From: Burkholderiaceae bacterium
Lineage (GTDB): Bacteria > Pseudomonadota > Gammaproteobacteria > Burkholderiales > Burkholderiaceae_D
Length of the DNA: 13,230 nt
Direction of reading: 5' to 3'
NCBI GenBank assembly: GCA_019752915.1
Contig: JAIELO010000085.1
Span: 1 to 13,230 of the forward strand
Below the pieces are notes generated by a model that saw only the letters and a list, made by a program, of their open reading frames with translations, made no database searches and was not told the DNA's origin. Numbering within the stretch: position 1 is the stretch's first letter; each line of letters starts with the position of its first letter. The translations under genes and the position numbers were made by a program. Below are positions 1 to 7,861 of the stretch, one piece after another.

Positions 1-182
1 CCAGCAAGGCGCCGCTGGCGATCCGTGGCGTGAAGGAGATGATCACTTACGCACGCGATCACAGCGTGGCCGATGGGCTCAACTATAACGCTACATGGAA
101 TGCCGCCATGCTGATGTCGGCCGATCTGCAGGCGGCCATGATGGCGGGCATGAGCAAGACGGCGCCGACCTTCAAGGATTGA
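1..182 (+). CDS. Crotonase-family protein (enoyl-CoA hydratase / dienoyl-CoA isomerase-like), C-terminal part
   Basis: The gene enters from the left edge and is open from base 3 to a TGA at 180-182, giving the last 59 residues. The segment RGVKEMITYARDHSVADGLN followed by a Tyr-Asn-Ala-Thr-Trp-Asn stretch matches the C-terminal helices of the crotonase superfamily. It most resembles the delta3,5-delta2,4-dienoyl-CoA isomerase (ECH1) branch, where a 'RDHSV...LxYxATWN' signature is typical. Members act on acyl-CoA thioesters in fatty-acid or related acid degradation in the cytoplasm. The catalytic acidic residues and the oxyanion-hole loop lie upstream of the window, so hydratase and isomerase cannot be told apart here. 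The gene ends about 200 bases before the next gene and shows no link to it. Confidence 0.85.
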   Translation, partial: SKAPLAIRGVKEMITYARDHSVADGLNYNATWNAAMLMSADLQAAMMAGMSKTAPTFKD

Positions 183-188
183 TTCTGC

Positions 189-228
189 CGCACCACTTTG
201 TCGCCCGCAGCGGGTGCGGGGTGGTGTG
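189..228 (+). terminator. Candidate terminator hairpin after the crotonase gene
   Basis: An outer 8-pair stem (189-196 with 221-228, one G-T pair) encloses an inner 6-pair stem (202-207 with 211-216) around a 3-base loop. It begins seven bases after the stop codon, where a terminator would lie. The following bases are CT-rich rather than a run of T, so as an intrinsic terminator it is weak. It may instead be a 3'-end stabilising structure. Confidence 0.4.
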
Positions 229-261
229 CTCTCTCCAACTACGTATTCTGATTCGCTCTAT

Positions 262-360
262 TTATTTTTCTGCTTTCTTCTATTTTTCCCGCTTTACCTT
301 TTTGCGGAACCTTCTCTCGCGTTTTTGCTCTAATCAGAACAAAGCAGAAAGAAATAGAAG
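262..360. repeat. AT-rich leader with paired inverted repeats
   Basis: Bases 230-382 are markedly AT-rich compared with the rest of the window, pyrimidine-rich on the left and purine-rich on the right. TTTCTGCTTT (267-276) is the exact reverse complement of AAAGCAGAAA (341-350). CTTCTATTT (277-285) is the exact reverse complement of AAATAGAAG (352-360). The arms are in the same order on both sides, so they cannot nest in one hairpin. A TATAAT-like TCTAAT sits at 329-334, but no convincing -35 element is seen. This could hold the promoter and an operator for the downstream gene. Confidence 0.45.
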
Positions 361-382
361 CAAAAATAGGAGGAAGCAGAAC

Positions 383-1126
383 ATGGAAGCCTGGGTGAGT
401 GTCCCTATAGAGAGCCGCCAGATTCATCGGCTTGTCGAACAACTCGGGCGGCGTGGTGGCGCCGCCGATCTGCAACACGCACTGGCTGACGCCATCGAGC
501 TGTGGCTGGCCGAACAAAGTCGGCTGCAGATGGGCGGCAATCCATACCCCGTGCACGGTTATCAATGGAAAACCGTGTTTCTGCCGGATGGTACCCTGTT
601 GCGCACCGTTAGTTACCACGACGAGCAGTGTGCCCGCGTGCAAGGTAACCAGATTATTTTTAATGGGCGTGTAGTCACGCCCAATCAGCTAGCGCACTGG
701 GCCGGTCGCGGCACGCGCAACGCGTGGAACGATATCTATGTGCGCCGCCCGCAGGATAAATACTACATTCACGCCAGTCGCCTACGCATGCTAGTCAGGC
801 AGGAGCAGGAGCAGGAGCAATCACGAGCCACAGCACAAGCCACAGCTTATTCGTGTTCTGACGCATTGGCGAGCGCAACTTCGGCGGGAACAAGTGACAT
901 TGCCGCAAGTGCCGATGCAGCAGGATCAGCCGTTGCCATCCCTGCCAACCATCTACTGGCAGACCTGGTGAGTGCTTGCGCTGCTGTACAGAAAACATTG
1001 CAAACCCACAGCTTGCTAGCTCCAGCGGCCGAGCCAGCGCCGCGAGATTGCAGCAAAGGCGAGGGGTGGGTGTTGCCGGAACGACGTAAATTCCGCTTCC
1101 GTCTGGAAGATGTCGCTTTTAGCTAG
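383..1126 (+). CDS. Uncharacterised RHH-like / RAMA-like domain protein
   Basis: The protein has 247 residues. I chose the ATG at 383 because an AGGAGG-type ribosome site lies at 368-376; the frame is open further upstream but without such a site. Residues 3-46 (short strand AWVSVPI, then two helices) have the strand-helix-helix layout of ribbon-helix-helix DNA-binding proteins. Residues 65-125 (LPDGTLL, a Tyr, IIFNGRVVTP, then RNAWNDIYVRRP) resemble the RAMA domain, thought to sense or bind DNA and often found with restriction or methylation systems. Residues 138-190 are low complexity (QEQEQEQ, Ala/Ser/Thr-rich). The tail 226-246 ends in ERRKFRFRLEDVAFS, basic and apparently ordered. No methylase, nuclease or other modification gene is adjacent. 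Domain names are my reading of sequence patterns, not a search result. A role in DNA binding is inference; the biological function is unknown. Confidence 0.75.
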   Translation: MEAWVSVPIESRQIHRLVEQLGRRGGAADLQHALADAIELWLAEQSRLQMGGNPYPVHGYQWKTVFLPDGTLLRTVSYHDEQCARVQGNQIIFNGRVVTPNQLAHWAGRGTRNAWNDIYVRRPQDKYYIHASRLRMLVRQEQEQEQSRATAQATAYSCSDALASATSAGTSDIAASADAAGSAVAIPANHLLADLVSACAAVQKTLQTHSLLAPAAEPAPRDCSKGEGWVLPERRKFRFRLEDVAFS

Positions 1127-1242
1127 CATGACGTTCCTGGTATTGACCGTGCCACTTTCGGGTTGAACTAATGACGACCCATTGCCCGCTTTAGTCCCGT
1201 CAAGCTAGATCAAGTATCCAGCAAACGGCAGCAAGACAGCTA
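1127..1242. other. Intergenic stretch without recognised genes
   Basis: Between the stop codon at 1124-1126 and the thiC promoter there is no convincing ORF with a ribosome site. I also see no strong hairpin followed by T residues, so no clear terminator for the upstream gene. The rest of the 366-base gap before thiC is filled by the thiC promoter, the TPP riboswitch and its expression platform, listed separately. Confidence 0.6.
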
Positions 1243-1272
1243 TTGTCGACATGCTAAGACGCGGCGTATAAT
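1243..1272 (+). promoter_or_regulatory. Sigma-70-type promoter of the thi operon
   Basis: A perfect TATAAT lies at 1267-1272. TTGTCG (1243-1248, four of six matches to TTGACA) lies upstream with an 18-base spacer. Predicted transcription starts near 1279-1280, about 20 bases before the riboswitch and immediately before a perfect 6-pair hairpin (1281-1286 with 1290-1295, loop AAG), so the transcript would carry a structured 5' end. Confidence 0.7.
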
Positions 1273-1297
1273 CGTCCCGCTGCCGCAAGGCGGCAAA

Positions 1298-1384
1298 CGC
1301 TAGGGGTCCTGCACATCATTGTGGTGTGCGGGTGAGAAATACCCTCCGAACCTGATCTGGATAATGCCAGCGAAGGGAAGCTAA
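1298..1384 (+). promoter_or_regulatory. TPP riboswitch (THI element) aptamer
   Basis: The conserved thi-box core is present in order: AGGGGT at 1302-1307, GTGAGAAATACCCT at 1332-1345, and CCTGATCTGGATAATGCCAG at 1351-1370, followed by CGAAGGGAAG. P1 is short (GCT 1299-1301 with AGC 1379-1381). P2 can form from GGGT 1304-1307 and ACCC 1341-1344. The variable P3 arm is long: 1308-1318 pairs with 1322-1332 over 11 pairs around a 3-base loop. The CTGG/CCAG stem is 1357-1360 with 1367-1370. In this family, bound thiamine pyrophosphate represses the downstream genes. It sits directly upstream of thiC, the expected target. Confidence 0.97.
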
Positions 1385-1390
1385 GGATAG

Positions 1391-3415
<2,025 letters not shown>

Positions 3416-3422
3416 GGCGCAC

Positions 3423-3692
3423 ATGAGCGACACCGGAATTGAGCACGCTGCCGAGCGCAGCGCCGACCTACCAGCGGCGTGTGCCAGCGAGATCGCAATC
3501 GAGCTGAATGGCGCGCCACATCGCGTGCCAGCGCAGCAGACGCTGGATCAACTGATCGACGCGCTGGCGCTGACGGGGCAGGCGCTGGCGCTGGCCGTCA
3601 ATCGCAGCGTGGTGCCGCGCCAGCAGTGGCCGCAGCGCGCGCTGCAGGCTGGCGATCAGGTCGACATCGTGCGTGCCATCGGCGGCGGCTAA
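3423..3692 (+). CDS. thiS: Sulfur carrier protein ThiS
   Basis: The protein has 89 residues and ends in GGG, giving the C-terminal Gly-Gly that ThiF adenylates and that becomes a thiocarboxylate, donating sulfur to ThiG for thiazole formation. The ubiquitin-like core starts near residue 23 ([18 protein letters not shown]) and runs through [15 protein letters not shown] and [14 protein letters not shown], matching the family's ELNG... VNxxxVPR...W ...GDxVxIVxAIGGG pattern. The family is usually about 65 residues, so the 22 residues before the core are an uncommon extension with no recognised motif. The ATG at 3423 lies 7 bases after the thiC stop with a GAGG overlapping that stop; no other start lies between it and the core. 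Co-translation with thiC is likely. Confidence 0.93.
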   Translation: MSDTGIEHAAERSADLPAACASEIAIELNGAPHRVPAQQTLDQLIDALALTGQALALAVNRSVVPRQQWPQRALQAGDQVDIVRAIGGG

Positions 3693-3733
3693 GTCGTCCA
3701 GTACGCACTACACAACAGATAAAGGAAAACACT

Positions 3734-4564
3734 ATGAACAGTATTCAGAAGCATGAAAACGTGGCCGTCGCCGGCAGCGCGCCCGAGCAGGACTTGCTGA
3801 CCATCGCCGGCAAGACCTATCAATCGCGCCTGCTGGTGGGCAGTGGCAAATATCGCGACCTGCAGCAGACCCGCGAAGCCACCGATGCCGCCGCTGCGGA
3901 AATCATCACCGTGGCGATCCGTCGCGTCAACATCGGTCAGGATCCCCGCGCGCCCAGCCTGCTCGACGTGCTGCCGCCATCGCAGTACACCATTTTGCCG
4001 AATACGGCCGGCTGCTATAGCGCCAAAGACGCTATCTACACTTTGCAGATGGCCCGCGAACTCCTGAACGGCCACAAGCTGGTCAAGCTGGAAGTGCTGG
4101 GGGATGAAAAGACCCTGTTCCCGCACATGCCGGAAACCCTGGTTGCCGCCGAAGCGCTGGTCAAAGATGGCTTCGATGTGATGGTGTACTGCAGCGACGA
4201 TCCGATCCAGGCCAAGATTCTGGAAGACATCGGCTGCGTCGCCGTGATGCCGCTGGCATCCCTGATCGGCTCCGGCATGGGCATCCTCAATCCGTGGAAT
4301 CTGTCGCTGATCATTGAACAGGCGCGCGTGCCGGTGCTGGTCGATGCCGGCGTCGGCACGGCCTCGGACGCGGCGATCGCCATGGAACTCGGTTGCGACG
4401 GGGTGCTGATGAACAGTGCCATCGCCGGTGCGCGCGATCCGGTGCGCATGGCGCGTGCCATGAAGCTCGCTGTGCAGGCTGGTCGCGAAGCCTATCTGGC
4501 TGGCCGCATCGCGCGCAAGTTCGCCGCCTCGCCATCCTCGCCGATGGCAGGCCGGCTGGCATGA
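3734..4564 (+). CDS. thiG: Thiazole synthase ThiG
   Basis: The protein has 276 residues, slightly longer than usual because of about 20 extra N-terminal residues before [20 protein letters not shown]. ThiG builds the thiazole phosphate ring from deoxyxylulose 5-phosphate, dehydroglycine and ThiS thiocarboxylate. Lys118 in the stretch VKLEVLGD is the residue expected to form the imine with deoxyxylulose 5-phosphate. RRVN near residue 63 with [12 protein letters not shown], and the phosphate-binding stretches [15 protein letters not shown] and [21 protein letters not shown], fit a complete TIM barrel. The ATG at 3734 follows an AAAGGA site by about 7 bases; the frame is open further upstream over thiS but lacks homology there. 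The stop overlaps the thiD start (ATGA), indicating coupled translation. Confidence 0.98.
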   Translation: MNSIQKHENVAVAGSAPEQDLLTIAGKTYQSRLLVGSGKYRDLQQTREATDAAAAEIITVAIRRVNIGQDPRAPSLLDVLPPSQYTILPNTAGCYSAKDAIYTLQMARELLNGHKLVKLEVLGDEKTLFPHMPETLVAAEALVKDGFDVMVYCSDDPIQAKILEDIGCVAVMPLASLIGSGMGILNPWNLSLIIEQARVPVLVDAGVGTASDAAIAMELGCDGVLMNSAIAGARDPVRMARAMKLAVQAGREAYLAGRIARKFAASPSSPMAGRLA

Positions 4565-5451
4565 ACGCCAGCATGAGCGCATGCGATAGCGCTCGCACCA
4601 GCGCAGGCGCCGGCACGGTTACTAACGGCAGCGCAAGCGCACGCGTGGCGGCCAGCCGCCCGTGCGTGCTGGTATTCGCGGGGCTTGATCCGAGCGGTGG
4701 CGCAGGTCTGAGTGCTGATCTGCAAGCCATCGCCGGGCAGGGCGCCCACGCGCTCACGGTGGCCACCGCGCTGACGGTGCAGGACAACGACCGGGTGTAC
4801 GCCGTGCATCCGGTCGCCGCCAGCCTGCTGCGCGAACAGGCGCAGGCGCTGATCGCGCGCATGGCCATTAGCGCGGTCAAGATCGGCATTCCCGGTAGCG
4901 CCGAAAATGCCCGTGCCATCGCGGCGCTGATTGTGCAGTTACGTGAGAGCCAGCCACAATTGCCGGTGGTGCTGGACCCGGTGCTGGCTAGCGGCCATGG
5001 CGATCTGCTGTCACACGATGATGCCGTGCGGGCGCTGGCGCCGTTGCTATCGCTGGCGACCGTGCTGACCCCGAACCGGCCGGAAGCCGAAGCGTTGACC
5101 GGCCTGCAAGGTCCTCTGGCGCAGGCGCAGTCACTGCGCGCGCAAGGCTGCCAGCATGTGCTGCTTACCGGTGGCCATGATGAAGGCGAGCAGGTGCTTA
5201 ACCAGTGGTTCGGGCCGAACGCCCATCCCGACACACTGGTGGCCCGTCGTCAGTGGCACTGGCCGCGACTGGCGGGCAGCTTCCATGGTAGCGGATGTAC
5301 GCTGGCGGCGGCCATCGCTGGTCAGCTGGCGGCGGGTGTGCCGCTGGCGCTGGCGCTCGACGCGGGACAGGCGTATTGCTATCAGGCGCTCGCCACGGCG
5401 TATGACGTCGCACCCGGCCAGCGCATCCCGCAACGCGCCAGCTATTTTTAA
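4561..5451 (+). CDS. thiD: Hydroxymethylpyrimidine / phosphomethylpyrimidine kinase ThiD
   Basis: The protein has 296 residues. ThiD phosphorylates HMP to HMP-P and then HMP-PP, the pyrimidine substrate of ThiE. The ribokinase-like fold is visible from residue 34: [20 protein letters not shown] (substrate binding), [42 protein letters not shown], and the anion-hole segment [13 protein letters not shown] with Cys246. The last two are where phosphate transfer occurs in the family. Residues 1-32 are a Ser/Ala/Thr-rich stretch not normally present, so the true start could be further in (an ATG at 4573 is another candidate). I kept 4561 because its ATG overlaps the thiG TGA in an ATGA junction. 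Some betaproteobacteria carry a ThiD-ThiE fusion; here the two are separate. Confidence 0.95.
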   Translation: MNASMSACDSARTSAGAGTVTNGSASARVAASRPCVLVFAGLDPSGGAGLSADLQAIAGQGAHALTVATALTVQDNDRVYAVHPVAASLLREQAQALIARMAISAVKIGIPGSAENARAIAALIVQLRESQPQLPVVLDPVLASGHGDLLSHDDAVRALAPLLSLATVLTPNRPEAEALTGLQGPLAQAQSLRAQGCQHVLLTGGHDEGEQVLNQWFGPNAHPDTLVARRQWHWPRLAGSFHGSGCTLAAAIAGQLAAGVPLALALDAGQAYCYQALATAYDVAPGQRIPQRASYF

Positions 5452-5524
5452 GCAGCGCGTGTGTTCCGCGAGTTCCAGCTCACGGTCGCGCACTGCCCAC
5501 CATTTGAACGTCGGAGAATTATCC

Positions 5525-6223
5525 ATGCAAGGACTGTATCTGGTCACCCCTAACTGGGACCACACCGAGCGACTGCTGTGCGTCACCGAACAAGCCTTGC
5601 GCGCCGCGCAGGGCTGCCAGCCCGGCATCGCCATGCTGCAATACCGCCACAAGCATGCCAGCCCCGCCTTGCGGCTGGAGCAAGCCACAGCCTTACGCGC
5701 TTTGTGCCGTCGCTATGAGGTGCCATTTATCGTCAATGATTTTGTCGAACTTGCCGAGCAGTGCGGCGCAGACGGCGTCCATCTGGGCGCCAGCGACGCC
5801 AGTCTCGCGCAAGTACGTGCCCGCCTAGGTCCACAGGCCATCATCGGCGCCTCCTGCTATGGCGAACTGGCGCTGGCGCAGGCGGCGCAGGCGGCCGGTG
5901 CCAGTTACGTGGCGTTCGGCGGCTTTTACCCTTCGCGCGTCAAGCAATACGTTGTTACGACCGCACCGGAATTGCTGGAACAGGTCCGTCCACTGATCCA
6001 TCTGCCGCAAGTGGTGATCGGCGGCATGACGCCGGCACTGGCAGCCCCGCTGGTGGCGCGTGGCGCCCAGATGGTGGCGGCTATCAGCAGCGTGTATCTG
6101 GCCGCCGGTCCGGCCGCCGACGCGGCCTGTCCGGGTGCCGACGAACTGGCGGCAGGTGCGCCGGCGGTGGCCGCTGCCGTGGCCGGCTTCCTCGAGCTGT
6201 TCAGGACAGATGCTGTTGTTTAA
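5525..6223 (+). CDS. thiE: Thiamine phosphate synthase ThiE
   Basis: The protein has 232 residues. ThiE joins HMP-PP and thiazole phosphate to give thiamine phosphate, the meeting point of both branches encoded upstream. Family motifs are present: Q39-Y40-R41 with Lys43, PFIVNDFVELAEQCGADGVH with Asn71-Asp72, LGASD with Asp91, GASCYG at 108-113, the flexible loop FGGFYPSRVKQ with Lys140, and IGGMTP at 165-170 for phosphate binding. An Ala-rich C-terminal tail makes it about 15-20 residues longer than typical. The ATG at 5525 has a CGGAG site 9 bases upstream. It lies 73 bases after thiD; that gap can fold weakly (GCAG 5452-5455 with CTGC 5493-5496) but shows no terminator, so it is probably in the same transcript. 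It ends the thi cluster. Confidence 0.96.
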   Translation: MQGLYLVTPNWDHTERLLCVTEQALRAAQGCQPGIAMLQYRHKHASPALRLEQATALRALCRRYEVPFIVNDFVELAEQCGADGVHLGASDASLAQVRARLGPQAIIGASCYGELALAQAAQAAGASYVAFGGFYPSRVKQYVVTTAPELLEQVRPLIHLPQVVIGGMTPALAAPLVARGAQMVAAISSVYLAAGPAADAACPGADELAAGAPAVAAAVAGFLELFRTDAVV

Positions 6224-6231
6224 ACGCTGAA

Positions 6232-6253
6232 AAGGCGGTCAGAAAAGCGCCTT
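6232..6253 (+). terminator. Weak stem-loop after thiE
   Basis: AAGGCG (6232-6237) is the reverse complement of CGCCTT (6248-6253), with a 10-base loop, starting eight bases after the thiE stop. The bases that follow (GCTAAG) are not a T-run, so this is only a possible operon end. Confidence 0.3.
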
Positions 6254-6304
6254 GCTAAGACAAAGTCGCGACGAAAGGCTTACAGTAGGTGAACTTTTCC
6301 GCCT

Positions 6305-6310
6305 TATAAT
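6305..6310 (+). promoter_or_regulatory. Candidate -10 box for the REC-ANTAR gene
   Basis: A perfect TATAAT lies at 6305-6310, 32 bases before the ATG at 6343. A CTTACA (6279-6284) matches the -35 consensus at four positions, but the 20-base spacer is long, so activator help is possible. Confidence 0.5.
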
Positions 6311-6342
6311 AGGTCGTTAGCTTAAGCCCAAGGTTGTTGCAC

Positions 6343-6972
6343 ATGAATGGTTCCTCCAGCGCCAAGCGCCTGATTCTGATCGTCGATGACGACCAGTTGC
6401 TGCTCGATTTTCTCGGGGAAGTGCTCGGTCACGCCGGCTACGACATCCTGAAGGCGCTGTCGGCCGAGCAAGCGCTACAGCTGATTAGCCAGCGCGAGCC
6501 CGATCTGGCCCTGCTCGATATCCACATGCCCGGCATGAACGGACTGGAACTGGCCAAACAGTTACATTCCAGCTCCTCGGTACCGTTCATGTTCCTGTCC
6601 GGCCGTGGCGACGCCGATGCTGGCCAGCAAGCCGCCGCTTATGGCGCGGTGGGCTTCCTGGTCAAGCCCGTCGACGAGAAACACCTGATGCCGGCCTTTG
6701 CGGCCGGGCTGGCCCGTGCTGACGAAATCCGTCAGCTGCGCCGCACCGAACTGAACCTGAACGCGGCACTGGCCTCGGGCCGCGAAACCAGTCTGGCCGT
6801 GGGCCTGCTGATGTGCAAATTCCAGACGGACCGCAATACCGCTTTCGAGGTGTTGCGCGACCACGCCCGCTCGAATCGCCGCAAAGTCAATGAAGTCGCC
6901 GATCAGTTGCTGAGCGCGGAAGAAACCCTGAATTCCTTGCATGCAGCCTTCAACCAGCGTCTGAAAAAGTAG
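6343..6972 (+). CDS. REC-ANTAR response regulator (antiterminator type)
   Basis: The protein has 209 residues. Residues 8-125 form a receiver domain: ILIVDDDQ with the acidic trio Asp15-17, LALLDIHMPGMNG with phospho-acceptor Asp59, MFLSGRGDAD with Ser86, and FLVKPVD with Lys108. Residues about 136-191 match the ANTAR RNA-binding domain (LRRTELNLNAALASGRETS, then AVGLLMCKF, NTAFEVLRDHAR, NRRKVNEVADQLL). ANTAR proteins such as NasR, AmiR and EutV bind paired stem-loops in leader RNA and prevent transcription termination when activated. Phosphorylation presumably controls this one, but no histidine kinase is in the window and no nitrate, amide or ethanolamine genes adjoin it. ATG 6343 is preferred over TTG 6334 because AAGG (6330-6333) is correctly spaced from it. 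A strong intrinsic terminator overlaps the stop codon, so it is a single-gene unit or the last of one. Its target RNAs are unknown. Confidence 0.93.
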   Translation: MNGSSSAKRLILIVDDDQLLLDFLGEVLGHAGYDILKALSAEQALQLISQREPDLALLDIHMPGMNGLELAKQLHSSSSVPFMFLSGRGDADAGQQAAAYGAVGFLVKPVDEKHLMPAFAAGLARADEIRQLRRTELNLNAALASGRETSLAVGLLMCKFQTDRNTAFEVLRDHARSNRRKVNEVADQLLSAEETLNSLHAAFNQRLKK

Positions 6973-6990
6973 ACGCTGGCAGGTTTTTTT
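6954..6990 (+). terminator. Intrinsic terminator overlapping the REC-ANTAR stop codon
   Basis: CCAGCGTCT (6954-6962) pairs perfectly with AGACGCTGG (6971-6979) around an 8-base loop, followed after four bases by seven T residues (6984-6990). The stem contains the last codons and the TAG stop (6970-6972), so the terminator is embedded in the coding end. Confidence 0.9.
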
Positions 6991-7029
6991 CGCGGTTTTA
7001 CCTTCCTTGCAACGACCTCTGTTGTAGAC

Positions 7030-7064
7030 TGTTGGTTATCGGCATGAAATGCCTATTAGTAACA
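7030..7064. repeat. Imperfect palindrome upstream of the second receiver gene
   Basis: A perfect GGCAT/ATGCC stem (7041-7045 with 7049-7053, 3-base loop GAA) extends outward imperfectly to TGTT/AACA (7030-7033 with 7061-7064). It lies 150 bases before the next gene in a 241-base gap with no other recognised element and no convincing promoter. It could be an operator or a leader-RNA hairpin. Confidence 0.45.
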
Positions 7065-7213
7065 ATGTGCGACGGGTCAGCCTGACCTTCCCGTACGCAC
7101 CCGTCACTGCCTCTACCCCGCCGTGACACGCCCAGCGTTCGGCCCAGCTCCGCCGATTCTAGCCTGCGTTGTACGCAGCGCTGCAGCACCGTATTCTTCG
7201 CGGAGACCCTCAG

Positions 7214-7792
7214 ATGAGTGATGGAGCGTCCGATCTTCAGGCGGCCGGGATCGCCTGGTCCCTGCTCGAGCAGACCGAGCTTGGCATCGCCGCCGAAGTA
7301 CCCCGCATACTGCTGGTCGATGCCGACGCCGATGCGGTGCTGGTGCTGACCGCCTTGCTGGTGCCGGAAAACCAGATCTGCCATGTGGCGACCCGCGCCG
7401 AAGCGGTCAGTCTGCTGCAGCAGGAACCGTTTGCGCTGGTCGTGCTCGATCCAGACCTGCCTGATTCACCTGAACTGACGGAGCTGGTGACGCACGCCGA
7501 AGCTGGCTCCGATGCCGTTTCTGATGCCGATCCTGACTCCGATCCGCTGATCCGCTGCACCGAAGAGCGCGATGTGCTGGCGCTGGTACGCCGCTATCAC
7601 GGCACGGCGCCGCTGTTGCTGTATTCGGCCCGCACACCGGACACAATCGATGGCGCGGCCGACCTGACTTATCTCGCCAAGCCCTGGACTACCCCGCGCC
7701 AGTTGTGGCACACCATCAGCCGCCTGCTCGGTAGTGGTGCGGTCGTGCGCTGTGCGAGCACCCCCGGCACGGAAATTTCGGCGCTGGTATGA
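7214..7792 (+). CDS. Divergent receiver-domain protein with acidic insertion
   Basis: The protein has 192 residues; ATG 7214 has a CGGAG site (7201-7205) 8 bases upstream. From residue 29 it follows a receiver fold: VPRILLVDADADA (Asp36, Asp38), FALVVLDPDLPDS with a possible phospho-acceptor Asp79, PLLLYSAR with Ser138, and LTYLAKPW with Lys156 before a final helix. All positions needed for phosphorylation therefore appear kept, although overall similarity to ordinary receivers is low. Residues about 92-118, between the strand carrying Asp79 and the next helix, are an acidic insertion (SDAVSDADPDSDP) unusual for the fold. There is no output domain. It may be a stand-alone phospho-relay or partner of the REC-ANTAR gene just upstream, though the terminator and 241-base gap mean they are not clearly co-transcribed. 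The function is unassigned. Confidence 0.8.
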   Translation: MSDGASDLQAAGIAWSLLEQTELGIAAEVPRILLVDADADAVLVLTALLVPENQICHVATRAEAVSLLQQEPFALVVLDPDLPDSPELTELVTHAEAGSDAVSDADPDSDPLIRCTEERDVLALVRRYHGTAPLLLYSARTPDTIDGAADLTYLAKPWTTPRQLWHTISRLLGSGAVVRCASTPGTEISALV

Positions 7793-7802
7793 TGTCGGGC
7801 TT

Positions 7803-7822
7803 GCGCGGCTGAGTGGCCGCGC
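7803..7822 (+). other. GC-rich hairpin between the receiver gene and frmA
   Basis: GCGCGGC (7803-7809) pairs perfectly with GCCGCGC (7816-7822) around the hexaloop TGAGTG, ten bases after the receiver stop codon. There is no T-run, so it is at best a Rho-type or processing signal. Only one hairpin is present and its loop does not start with A, so it does not fit an ANTAR target well. Confidence 0.45.
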
Positions 7823-7861
7823 GCATTCAACACCCACTACTCCCAGCCCGAGGACAAGCAC

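Noticed and set aside
95..382. Upstream extension of the RHH-like gene to base 95
   Set aside because: It would overlap the crotonase 3' end in another frame and translate the AT-rich leader into low-quality sequence; ATG 383 has a strong ribosome site.
3479..3733. Upstream extension of thiG over thiS
   Set aside because: The added residues are an Arg/Ala-rich shadow of thiS; ATG 3734 has its own ribosome site and matches the family N-terminus region.
7803..7822. Possible ANTAR target hairpin near the REC-ANTAR gene
   Set aside because: There is only one stem, the hexaloop starts with T rather than A, and no overlapping terminator follows.
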